Shown piece after piece: positions 24,701 to 32,405 of a DNA stretch of 64,000 bases. The notes below the pieces were generated by a model. That model saw only the letters and a list, made by a program, of their open reading frames with translations, was not told the DNA's origin and made no database searches. The translations under genes were made by a program, and so were the position numbers. This stretch comes from Terribacillus sp. FSL K6-0262 (GTDB taxonomy: Bacteria; Bacillota; Bacilli; Bacillales; Amphibacillaceae). Each line of letters begins with the position of its first letter. Positions within the stretch are counted from its first letter, which is position 1. Location: positions 806,001-870,000 of the forward strand of contig NZ_CP150277.1 of the NCBI RefSeq assembly GCF_037977385.1, in the 5' to 3' direction.

Positions 24701-24784
24701 ACATACTCCCACCTTTTCCCTTTTCTAAAGTCTAGCAGAATTATTTGTTATAATGAAACGAAATATGCAATGGAGGGAAAACAG

Positions 24785-25021
24785 ATGCAACAGCCGATTG
24801 AATTGAATGAAAGCCAGCGCAGCGAAATGATCCGTTCCTTGCAACATTATTTTGAGCAAGAAAAAGACGAGCAGCTAGGCGACCTGGCCGCAGGTCTGCT
24901 GCTCGAATTCATCGTCAGGGAACTGGGTCCCGTTTTTTATAATGCCGGAATCGAAGCATCCTATCAGTTTATGAATGAGAAGATGGAGGATTTATTCGGC
25001 TTACAGGTGAGGGAGCGTTGA
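24785..25021 (+). CDS. DUF2164-family protein
   Basis: A 78-residue protein: IELNESQRSEMIRSLQHYFE, DLAAGLLLEFIVRELGPVFYNAGIEASYQFM. This is the pattern of DUF2164, small proteins widespread in bacteria with no known role. The ATG at 24785 has GGAGGG 7 nt upstream, and TATAAT lies about 35 bp before it. It converges with the PTS gene, with only 7 bp between the stops. Confidence 0.78.
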   Translation: MQQPIELNESQRSEMIRSLQHYFEQEKDEQLGDLAAGLLLEFIVRELGPVFYNAGIEASYQFMNEKMEDLFGLQVRER

Positions 25022-25028
25022 GTGCTCC

Positions 25029-26429
25029 TCAACTCTCCAGTAAATCATCCATTTCTTTTTTGACAGTCGCTGCCTGCGATCCAATGATGATTTGCAGATT
25101 ATGCTGATCTACTTTGACAATCCCATGTACCCCCATTTGCTTGATTTTGGCTTGATTCACTTCATTCAAGTCTTTTATTTCAAGCCGCAGCCGCGTCATG
25201 CAATTATCATTGATGAGGATGTTCTGTTTTCCACCGAGATTTTCAATCAGCTTCTGTGCCATGTATCTGTAATTATTATGGGAAAGTGCCAGATCCTTCT
25301 CTTCCTCTCCTGCTACTGCTTCATATACCTTATCTTCTATCTGTCCGATTATGGCTACTTGACGTTTTTTGATGACATAATAAAAGGTGAAATAATACAG
25401 CAGGAAGAAAACGATACCCACCGGCAGGATAATAAGCCCTCCATCGCTCAGCCCCAAGTTCACGACATAATCGATTAGTCCAGCTCCCCACGAAAAACCA
25501 TGCCTGATATGCAAAACGTATAAAACTGCACCTGCTAATCCTGTATAGACAGAGTGGATGAAATACAGCAATGGCGAGGTAAACAAAAATGTGAATTCAA
25601 TTGGCTCTGTTATGCCTGTTACAACTGATGTGGCAGCACCGGATGACATCAGGGTTTTTGTTTCCTGCTTTTTATACTTAGCTGTTCTTGCTATTGCCAA
25701 AGCGATAGCTGGTATCCCGAAAAGCATGGTGATATAAAATCCGCCAATGAAAAATCCAGCCAACGGATCTCCACTTAGGAATCTGGTGATTTCGCCAGTG
25801 ACCACTTCACCAGAAGGAGTCGTGTACTCACCGAGCCCAAAATAAACATACGTGTTTAATACATGGTGCAAGCCGAATGGCAGCAGGAATCGATTCAGGA
25901 AGCCGAAGATGAACACACCTATTGCCCCCAAGCCCATCAGCATCTTACTGAAAGCATCAATGCCCATCTGAGCATACGGCCATAACCAGCTCATCAAACC
26001 CGCCACTAGTACCATTGTGAAAATAATGACCGTAATCGGAAACTTTTCTCCGCTGAAGAAGGCAAACATATTTGGCAGTTTCGTATTTTTGAATCTGTTA
26101 TAGATGAAAGCAGCTATTAAACCGGCAAGCACTCCACCGAACACACTCATGTTCAGTTCCGGATTCATTAATGCAAGGCCTTCTTTCAGCACGATTATTG
26201 CAAGGAATCCAGTCAACGCCGGTATACCTTTATCCTTCGTTTTAGAAAGTCCCATAGCTATACCAATTGCAATCAACGCATCCATCTGTGTCAATATGAC
26301 ACCAGCTGCTTGGAATAGAGGGATATCCAGCAAGTCTTCAGCAGTGAGCCTATAAAGAATCCCAGCAATCGGTAAAGCTACAATCGGAATGAGCAATGAT
26401 TTCCCTAACCTCTGCAAGAAATTGCGCAT
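25029..26429 (-). CDS. PTS transporter subunit EIICB (glucose/GlcNAc/alpha-glucoside superfamily)
   Basis: A 466-residue phosphotransferase permease with an N-terminal EIIC domain of about ten membrane segments (LGKSLLIPIVALPIAGILYR, FLLPFGLHHVLNTYVYFGLGE, SVVTGITEPIEFTFLFTSPLLY) and a C-terminal EIIB domain with phospho-Cys in NDNCMTRLRLEIKD. No EIIA domain is fused, so a shared glucose-type EIIA is needed. The ITEPIEF motif is common to MalP, NagE and PtsG. Together with the GH4 and ChbG-like genes upstream it should take up and phosphorylate a disaccharide. Confidence 0.9.
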   Translation of the reverse strand: MRNFLQRLGKSLLIPIVALPIAGILYRLTAEDLLDIPLFQAAGVILTQMDALIAIGIAMGLSKTKDKGIPALTGFLAIIVLKEGLALMNPELNMSVFGGVLAGLIAAFIYNRFKNTKLPNMFAFFSGEKFPITVIIFTMVLVAGLMSWLWPYAQMGIDAFSKMLMGLGAIGVFIFGFLNRFLLPFGLHHVLNTYVYFGLGEYTTPSGEVVTGEITRFLSGDPLAGFFIGGFYITMLFGIPAIALAIARTAKYKKQETKTLMSSGAATSVVTGITEPIEFTFLFTSPLLYFIHSVYTGLAGAVLYVLHIRHGFSWGAGLIDYVVNLGLSDGGLIILPVGIVFFLLYYFTFYYVIKKRQVAIIGQIEDKVYEAVAGEEEKDLALSHNNYRYMAQKLIENLGGKQNILINDNCMTRLRLEIKDLNEVNQAKIKQMGVHGIVKVDQHNLQIIIGSQAATVKKEMDDLLES

Positions 26430-26448
26430 GCTTCCTCATCTCCCGGTA

Positions 26449-27174
26449 TTATATACTTTTGAAAGTAGCGAGCTTCACATCCTTACAGTTGCTTAAAACT
26501 TGTTTTACTTTATCCGAGGTTAATAACTCCAATTCATCCAATCTCGGATACACATAGGAAGACCCTTCTGTGACACTCTTATCTATATATCCCGGATGAC
26601 ACATCACTTCCACTGTATCCGCATTGCTGAATGCTTTAGCAATACTTACTTCATCCTGCAGAATTTGCTCTACATAGTATTCGAAACGGTCAGGATGCCG
26701 AAGACGAATTGAATATTCCATATTTTTCCTTACTGGCAACCTATATTCTTCTGCAAGACGTACAAAAACTTCCCGTATTCCCTCATACGTGTTGATATGG
26801 TGATGACTATCAAGATGCGTCGGTTTGATACCGAACGCTAGAAAGCGCTCGATTTGCGCCTTCCATTCATCATAGACCTCATCCAACTCTATATTAAAAG
26901 CGCTTTCATAAAAGGACAGCTTTCTGAATTTCCCATCGACATCCACAATCGTCCTATGATTTTTTAAAATGGGGTTCCCGCATGTCAAGACTAGATGCAC
27001 TCCCACTCCTAAATCCTGATTTTGCTTTGCTAGTTCGGCAGCATGGGCTGCTCCAGGCATATTCGTCATCAGCGTAGCTGAACTTAGAACACCATGCTGG
27101 AAACAATCGATGATACCAAAATTGATTGCCCTTGAATAACCGAAATCATCTGCATTGATAATAAGCTTCTTCAT
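26449..27174 (-). CDS. Carbohydrate deacetylase, ChbG/YdjC family
   Basis: A 241-residue enzyme with the YdjC-fold signature INADDFGYSRAINFGI, HLVLTCGNPI, THLDSHHHINTYEGI, and VEVMCHPGYID. Asp and His residues in DDFG, DSHHH and CHPGY are the metal ligands. E. coli ChbG removes the acetyl group from chitobiose-6-phosphate before the GH4 enzyme can act. Here it sits between a GH4 gene and a PTS permease, so deacetylation of the imported sugar phosphate is the likely step. The ATG at 27174 follows AGGGGGAAATCA. A cre-like sequence lies inside at 26895-26908. Confidence 0.88.
   Translation of the reverse strand: MKKLIINADDFGYSRAINFGIIDCFQHGVLSSATLMTNMPGAAHAAELAKQNQDLGVGVHLVLTCGNPILKNHRTIVDVDGKFRKLSFYESAFNIELDEVYDEWKAQIERFLAFGIKPTHLDSHHHINTYEGIREVFVRLAEEYRLPVRKNMEYSIRLRHPDRFEYYVEQILQDEVSIAKAFSNADTVEVMCHPGYIDKSVTEGSSYVYPRLDELELLTSDKVKQVLSNCKDVKLATFKSI
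26895..26908 (-). promoter_or_regulatory. Intragenic cre-like (CcpA) site in chbG-like gene
   Basis: TGAAAGCGCTTTTA on the minus strand differs from the ideal cre TGAAAGCGCTTTCA at one position. Located inside the second gene of the operon it could act as a roadblock under CcpA control. Confidence 0.45.
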
Positions 27175-27185
27175 TTGATTTCCCC

Positions 27186-28514
27186 CTATTGAAAAGTTGG
27201 CCAATATTCATGGTTTGCTTCTTGAAGATCATGCAGGATACGCTTTGCTTTATCTGCGTCTATAACCGTACGATTCAATGTCATCGCTTGTAATAACTTA
27301 TGATAATCTTGTTCAAAGTAAGCTTCACAAACCAGCCGCTCATATGCATATTGCCCCTCTATCAAACCTTTATGAAATACAGGTATCTCTCCTACGGCAA
27401 ATGCTTGTATACCATTTGCCGTGAGTGATGCAGGTACTTCCACGATTGCATCCGAGGGCAAATTTGGAATGATTCCATCATTCTCCACCATCACGATATA
27501 TCGTTCTTTTAAGTTGTATGCAAGGGAAGCAGCAGCCCTTATTATGAAAATGCCATGAATGTCGGCTTTTAAATTCTCCGCAGCAGCTGACCCTGCTGCT
27601 GCTATCCGTTTGCACATATCATGTACACGCTTTTGTCTCCCTTCCATGACCTGTCTAGCACGTGTATAATCCGGATTCGACTTTTCCACAATCTTATCCG
27701 GATAAAGATAATATTGTAAGTAAGTATTCGGTAAATAATCGGGGAAATCCAATAAAGTCTGACGTGCTTGAGCAAAAGTCTCCTGCCAGGAAGCATCATT
27801 GGCAATCTCTTCATCTTCTGGCCTGAAGCCTTCCTTAATGATCCGTTCTTTCAGAAGCTCTGTATAATCAGTCCCGTCTGTATGTTCTATTTTGGTAAAC
27901 CACCCGAAGTGATTCAATCCAAAATAGTCTGCGGCCAAGTCCCAGATTTCCACTCCCAGTAATTTCGCATAACTAATCATGATCGCAATCGGCATATCAC
28001 AGATATTCAATATTCGGTTATCTTCAGGGAATTGCTGTTTCAACGCATAAGCAACAATGGCAGCAGGATTTGTATAATTCAATATCCATGCATCCTTTGA
28101 GATGGATCTGATGCTTTTAACCAGTTCTGTCATATCCTTTATAGATCGAATTCCATAAGCCATACCTCCGGGTCCACAGGTTTCTTGACCTACAACACCA
28201 TGAGATAATGGAATTTTTTCATCCAACTCCCTCATTTCCAAACCGCCTGTGCGTATTTGTACAAATACAAAGTCAGCATCTGTACAAGCTAGTTCTAAAT
28301 TGGTTGTGCTTTTGAATGTGAGATCATCGGCATATTGCTCTTTCAGCAAGATAGCAGCAGCATCAGCTATGACTGATTGTCTCTGTTTATCCAGATCATA
28401 CAGTACCAGTTCTTTTAATGGAAAAGATTCTTTTTCGGCAATTAGACTCTTAATCATACCCAGTGTATAAGTACTTCCTCCACCTATGATTGCAATTTTC
28501 AGTTTTTCACGCAC
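27186..28514 (-). CDS. Glycoside hydrolase family 4 (6-phospho-alpha-glucosidase-like)
   Basis: A 442-residue NAD+- and metal-dependent glycosidase. The dinucleotide fold AIIGGGSTYTLGMIKSL begins the protein; GVVGQETCGPGGMAYGIRSI, LNYTNPAAIVAYA and GLNHFGWFTKIE carry the metal and catalytic residues. NICDMP contains the CDMP signature reported for 6-phospho-alpha-glucosidases (GlvA/MalA) as opposed to CN[VI]P in 6-phospho-beta-glucosidases. Overall similarity to B. subtilis MalA is strong. Two GTG starts are possible; 28514 has better spacing from GGGGG than 28523. It is the first gene of the operon. Confidence 0.87.
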   Translation of the reverse strand: MREKLKIAIIGGGSTYTLGMIKSLIAEKESFPLKELVLYDLDKQRQSVIADAAAILLKEQYADDLTFKSTTNLELACTDADFVFVQIRTGGLEMRELDEKIPLSHGVVGQETCGPGGMAYGIRSIKDMTELVKSIRSISKDAWILNYTNPAAIVAYALKQQFPEDNRILNICDMPIAIMISYAKLLGVEIWDLAADYFGLNHFGWFTKIEHTDGTDYTELLKERIIKEGFRPEDEEIANDASWQETFAQARQTLLDFPDYLPNTYLQYYLYPDKIVEKSNPDYTRARQVMEGRQKRVHDMCKRIAAAGSAAAENLKADIHGIFIIRAAASLAYNLKERYIVMVENDGIIPNLPSDAIVEVPASLTANGIQAFAVGEIPVFHKGLIEGQYAYERLVCEAYFEQDYHKLLQAMTLNRTVIDADKAKRILHDLQEANHEYWPTFQ

Positions 28515-28537
28515 CCAGCTCACCCCCTACCAAATTA

Positions 28538-28592
28538 ATACAACTATAATACAAATATGAAAACCAATCAATATAATGTATGGTAGTTGTAT
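28538..28592. promoter_or_regulatory. Divergent promoters with twin operators of the GntR regulator
   Basis: ATACAACTATAATACA (28538-28553) recurs in opposite orientation as TGTATGGTAGTTGTAT (28577-28592), i.e. ATACAACTA-NN-ATACA twice; a half copy ATACAACT lies at 28614-28621. On the minus strand TTGATT (28566-28571) and TATAGT (28543-28548) are 17 bp apart and the -10 lies in the first copy, so a bound repressor would silence the GH4 operon. TATAAT at 28572-28577 may serve the gntR gene and touches the second copy, giving autoregulation. Confidence 0.6.
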
Positions 28593-28654
28593 GTTTTTTT
28601 ATGATTCATTACAATACAACTCAGAGAGATGCAAAGGATAGGTGATGTCTGGAA

Positions 28655-29365
28655 ATGAAAAGTATGCCCCTTTATCGTCAGATAGCGAACGAAATCAAAA
28701 AAGATATTGCAAGAGGTCATATAAAAAAAGATGAAGCCATTCCTACAGAAATGGAACTGGCTGCTTCATTCAAGGCAAGCAGGGTAACAGTACGACAAGC
28801 ATTACAGCTATTGGTGAAAGAAGACCTGCTTTATAAAGTGCACGGAAGCGGTACCTATGTGAAACAGCAGAAAATCGAACATGATATTTATCGATTACAG
28901 AGCTTTACAGAAGAAATCCTCAAACTTGGAAAAGTTCCTTCGAATAAGTTATTGACTTTTACCATCATGCATCCGGATGAGGAAATCAGGCAGCGTTTAC
29001 AATTATCATCTGAAGCTCAAGTTTTCTATGTAAAACGACTGCGGTATGCTGATGATGATCCAATTATCCTAGAAGAGACCTTCATGCCGATTGCCATGTT
29101 TCCCGACTTGACAGAAGAAATCATGATGAACTCTAAATATGCCTACTTAGAAAGCAAAGGATTCCTTATAAAAGAAAGAGTGGGAGAGATCATTCCGGCA
29201 ATGCCTTCACCGGATCTTATGAAGCTTCTCAAAATCGAAGAAACAGTGCCTATACTATCCATGCAGCTATGGGCTTATCTGGAGAATGATGTTCCATTTG
29301 AATATACTCGATTATATTATCGCAGTGATCGCTACACATTCAAATTCAGTTCCAGGCGGTACTGA
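28655..29365 (+). CDS. GntR-family (HutC/UTRA) transcriptional regulator
   Basis: A 236-residue regulator with an N-terminal winged helix (MPLYRQIANEIKKDIARGHI, EAIPTEMELAASFKASRVTV, RQALQLLVKEDLLYKVHGSG) and a C-terminal UTRA ligand domain (ERVGEIIPAMPSPDLMKLL, PILSMQLWAYLENDVPFEYT). UTRA regulators of PTS operons usually sense the sugar phosphate. It is divergent from the GH4-ChbG-PTS operon and almost certainly controls it through the twin operators. Confidence 0.9.
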   Translation: MKSMPLYRQIANEIKKDIARGHIKKDEAIPTEMELAASFKASRVTVRQALQLLVKEDLLYKVHGSGTYVKQQKIEHDIYRLQSFTEEILKLGKVPSNKLLTFTIMHPDEEIRQRLQLSSEAQVFYVKRLRYADDDPIILEETFMPIAMFPDLTEEIMMNSKYAYLESKGFLIKERVGEIIPAMPSPDLMKLLKIEETVPILSMQLWAYLENDVPFEYTRLYYRSDRYTFKFSSRRY

Positions 29366-29400
29366 AAGAGCACATCTGCCTTTTAAGATGCGCTCTTTCT
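29365..29400 (+). terminator. Terminator of the gntR gene
   Basis: AAAGAGC pairs with GCTCTTT and ATCT with AGAT in an interrupted stem immediately after the stop codon, followed by T-rich sequence. Confidence 0.65.
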
Positions 29401-29717
29401 ATCCCAATGGCATTCCCCACAGCATCCCCTCGCACAATCCGCAAAACCGCTCCGGCAGTTGCTTCATCATTACACTTTTTTATGCAGATTCCTTTTTACC
29501 ATGCATTTTAAAATATGCTGCTGCGCAACTTAAGAAAAGGTTTTTGCATACTCATATACACCGCACTGAAAGAACCGAAACATGAAGGCATTCGTCCGAC
29601 CCTAAAATAAATTGCACAGCCTGATGACAGATGAAGCGTCACTTTTTACATAATGACATTTCTCCAAACCCTCCCACCATCCCTTTCCAATCATGACAAT
29701 CTCGTCATTTAAAAATA
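29401..29717. other. Intergenic stretch without a supported gene
   Basis: About 320 bp between the gntR terminator and the IDEAL-gene terminator. Only a short palindrome, ATGAC-GTCAT near 29693-29708, stands out. No ORF with a ribosome site or family resemblance was found on either strand. Confidence 0.5.
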
Positions 29718-29744
29718 AAAGACCGAGCGTTTCGCTCGGTCTTG
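29712..29744 (-). terminator. Terminator of the IDEAL-domain gene
   Basis: AAGACCGAGCG pairs with CGCTCGGTCTT around a 3-nt loop; on the minus strand it is followed by TTTATTTTT. Confidence 0.88.
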
Positions 29745-30095
29745 TCAATTTGGGATATAGGCTGTATTGGACGCTGATTCCGATTCGTCTAGTTCCTTCA
29801 ATTCTTCTGTCAGCTGCAAGAACCAGTCCTTGTCACCGGAAATAAGGGATAAATCGATCAGGTTCAAAATATGTGCCCTGCTCGGCTCTGCACTTGGCGG
29901 GAAATACTTGATTTTGCTCTGGAAAGTTTCGATCGTTTTGCCGATCGTATTTTTATGATCACTTTCTGTAACGTATACTTTCACCGTATTCAGTTTTGCA
30001 TTCACCGCTTCCACGAAGCCGGTGAATAATTCATCATTTATCGATTGTCCTGTTACCCAGTCACCAACAGTTACAAAGCTTTGATTATCAGACAT
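29745..30095 (-). CDS. IDEAL-domain protein
   Basis: A 116-residue protein. An N-terminal segment (FVTVGDWVTGQSINDELFTG) resembles the small beta domain seen in YpiB-like and YepF-like proteins. The C-terminal part, ILNLIDLSLISGDKDWFLQL followed by TEELKEL, is an IDEAL domain, a short helical motif of Bacillales proteins whose function is mostly unknown. The ATG at 30095 follows AGGAGGACAACGAT; the frame remains open upstream without a credible start. A promoter TTGCGC-17-TATAGT lies about 60 bp upstream. Confidence 0.8.
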   Translation of the reverse strand: MSDNQSFVTVGDWVTGQSINDELFTGFVEAVNAKLNTVKVYVTESDHKNTIGKTIETFQSKIKYFPPSAEPSRAHILNLIDLSLISGDKDWFLQLTEELKELDESESASNTAYIPN

Positions 30096-30381
30096 ATCGT
30101 TGTCCTCCTTCAGCTTAACCGGCTGGCTAAGCAATGGTGATTGTTGTAGGTTGTTGAATACTATAAAAGATTCAATCCAAAAGCGCAATACTTTTGCATA
30201 TAAAGTTTTAAAATATTCAGACAAATACTTCTTCAGCACTTTCACAGCAGTTACAAATATTGGCTGTCTATTCATTTTATACCCCGTGGCCCTTTTCTTT
30301 AATCCAAATTCCTGCAGCTGCCATTTTCTCTCTGTCTGCGAATACGTTATAATGTGGCTATATATTGCAGGAGGTTGTACC

Positions 30382-31338
30382 ATGATACGCAGCATAGCGA
30401 TGACACGTGACAAGAAAATACGAAAAGATCTGCCGTATCGTGAATTGAATGATCCGGATATAGAATGGTACTGGGTTGATTTCAGCGTACCGACAAAGTC
30501 TGAATCGGATAAACTTGGCGAGGTATTTCAATTTCATCCATTGGCAATCGAGGACTGCTTTCATTTCCTTCAGCGGCCGAAGCTTGATGAATATGATGGG
30601 TATCACTTCCTCGTCCTCCATGAACTGAATCATGAAACCTTTGTCTCGGATGAGTTGGATATTTTCTTGTCCGATCGCTATGTCGTCACTTTCCATCTGG
30701 AAGAATCGATGGCGGCAGATCATGTCTGGGAACAGGTTTCCAAAGAAGATCCATCTGCTCATTCCCCTTCCAATATTGTCTATCGATTGATTGATAAGCT
30801 TGTGGATGATTACTTCCCACCTCTTTATAAGATGGAGGATCGATTGAACGAAATCGAAGATGAGGAAAGTCATAAATCACCGCAGACTCTCATTAATGAA
30901 GTCTTTGATATTCGCAGCGATTTGCTCAGGGCACGCCGGACGATTGCACCTATGCGGGATTTGATTTATCGGTTGCTCAGCTTGCAGAAATTCGATTTCG
31001 TACAGGAGCAAAAAGCTTATTTCAATGATATTTATGATCATCTGCTGAAGCTTACGGAAATTGTCGACTCCAATCGGGAGCTGACATCGGATATGCGGGA
31101 TAGTTACGAGTCCATCAACTCCAATCGAATGAATGCCATCATGATGACCTTGACTATCGTCTCGACCATTTTCATTCCGCTCACTTTCATCGCCGGCGTA
31201 TATGGGATGAATTTCACGCATATGCCAGAGCTTGACTGGAAATATGGGTATCTCGCAGTGATTCTATTGATGGCTGCCATTGCATTGGGGATGCTATGGC
31301 GCTTTAAACGAAAAGGCTGGTTCAATATATTCAAATAA
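30382..31338 (+). CDS. yfjQ: CorA-family magnesium/divalent cation transporter YfjQ
   Basis: A 318-residue CorA channel: a long acidic/helical cytosolic domain, then two C-terminal membrane helices. The family signature YGMNF lies in FIAGVYGMNFTHMPELDWKY at the end of the first helix, and the C-terminus ends with a basic KRKGWF. CorA proteins are pentameric channels for Mg2+ and sometimes Co2+ or Ni2+. The start after GGAGG was chosen over the long upstream open frame. The name follows the B. subtilis CorA-type YfjQ, a neighbour of yfjP and pdaA there. Confidence 0.9.
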   Translation: MIRSIAMTRDKKIRKDLPYRELNDPDIEWYWVDFSVPTKSESDKLGEVFQFHPLAIEDCFHFLQRPKLDEYDGYHFLVLHELNHETFVSDELDIFLSDRYVVTFHLEESMAADHVWEQVSKEDPSAHSPSNIVYRLIDKLVDDYFPPLYKMEDRLNEIEDEESHKSPQTLINEVFDIRSDLLRARRTIAPMRDLIYRLLSLQKFDFVQEQKAYFNDIYDHLLKLTEIVDSNRELTSDMRDSYESINSNRMNAIMMTLTIVSTIFIPLTFIAGVYGMNFTHMPELDWKYGYLAVILLMAAIALGMLWRFKRKGWFNIFK

Positions 31339-31378
31339 GAAAATGCGTGCAGAAAATCTGCACGCATTTTCTTATTGG
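31334..31378. terminator. Bidirectional terminator between corA and the CMD gene
   Basis: A 17-20 bp nearly perfect stem (AAGAAAATGCGTGCAGA / TCTGCACGCATTTTCTT) with a 3-nt loop covers both stop codons. Confidence 0.9.
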
Positions 31379-31683
31379 TCGTCCACTACTTCTTTTAACA
31401 GCGACATAGCTTTCAGCGAAGGAGGGAACCCATTCAATAATGCACAATGTTGGATTGTCTCCATTATCTCTTGGACCGAGATGCCGGATAGGAGAGCCAC
31501 TTCGAATTGCTGCCGAAGTGCACGCTCATCTCCATTCGTAACGAAAACGGCGATGGTGAGCAATGCCCTGAACCTACCGTTCAGTCCGGTATATCCCTTC
31601 TCCCCACTGTCTGCAGCAAGGTTCTCTTCTTCCTTCATCAGCTTGGCCACCAACGCCCAACCTTGATCTTTCGCTTCCTTCAT
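31372..31683 (-). CDS. Carboxymuconolactone decarboxylase (CMD/AhpD-like) family protein
   Basis: A 103-residue all-helical protein, LNGRFRALLTIAVFVTNGDE, LRQQFEVALLSGISVQEIME, TIQHCALLNGFPPSL. This matches the gamma-carboxymuconolactone decarboxylase domain, with E-x-x-x-x-x-H spacing but without the redox CxxC of AhpD. Such proteins are often lactonase- or stress-related with unknown substrates. Upstream on the same strand AACTAG...CTAGTT forms an inverted repeat (about 31713-31733) that may be an operator. Confidence 0.8.
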   Translation of the reverse strand: MKEAKDQGWALVAKLMKEEENLAADSGEKGYTGLNGRFRALLTIAVFVTNGDERALRQQFEVALLSGISVQEIMETIQHCALLNGFPPSLKAMSLLKEVVDDQ

Positions 31684-31816
31684 CGACGACCCTCCGCATA
31701 ATCCTTCCGCAAAACTAGATCTATTTTCCTAGTTCTGCATTTTTATTATCGGTTGAATCCATCACTTATGAACCGTTTGGAAGAAAAAAATCAATTTGGG
31801 AAGTGCAGCATCAAAA

Positions 31817-32353
31817 TCACGGCCTGGCACTCCATGGCTGGACAGTTCCGACGATATAGCGGGGCTGCCGCTGTTTGACTGCTTCCCTGACACCAGCTGC
31901 TATTTCCTGATTGGTTAGCCATCTGGAATTTTCTCCTCTTATCCGAAAACCAAGGATGACTTCATGATAATCGATATTTTCGGCAACTGCAGGAATATAG
32001 TTATGCTTGGAATCATGCGCTCCGCTTCCTTTTATATGGAAAAATGATATATGCTTCTGATGTTCTCCATAAAGATCGCACATGGCTTGTGTCGCTTCAT
32101 TGCCGCTATTATGAATCCAGCCGATAATGATATCAGGACTCGGTATTTTTTTCAGCTCGTTTTGGAAACTTGCCGGCTGAAGATAATCCGCTTGTATCGT
32201 ATGCAGATGCTCTGGATGGGCAGCTTGCCTGGATAATCGCAGGAGGCTCTCACTCGTTCGGGCAACCACAGTCACCTCATGGCCCTCCTCGTTCCAGTCG
32301 AGGACAGCTGCCTGCAGCATGCCCGTTCCCCCGATAACCAAATAATGCGTCAT
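31817..32353 (-). CDS. NAD(P)-binding Rossmann-fold protein (short-chain-dehydrogenase-like)
   Basis: A 178-residue protein starting MTHYLVIGGTGMLQAAVLDW, an NAD(P)-binding GGTGM motif, with later VARTSESLLRLSRQA and a C-terminal region ending QPRYIVGTVQPWSARP. It is shorter than full SDR enzymes and lacks an obvious YxxxK catalytic pair, so it belongs to the atypical, DTW-like Bacillus group of unknown function. AAAGGAGATA precedes the ATG at 32353. It is downstream of the DASS transporter gene on the same strand. Confidence 0.75.
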   Translation of the reverse strand: MTHYLVIGGTGMLQAAVLDWNEEGHEVTVVARTSESLLRLSRQAAHPEHLHTIQADYLQPASFQNELKKIPSPDIIIGWIHNSGNEATQAMCDLYGEHQKHISFFHIKGSGAHDSKHNYIPAVAENIDYHEVILGFRIRGENSRWLTNQEIAAGVREAVKQRQPRYIVGTVQPWSARP

Positions 32354-32405
32354 ATTATCTCCTTTCGAGAGCCAAAAGCCTGCCCTTGGCAAACTCTGAA
32401 CCCAT

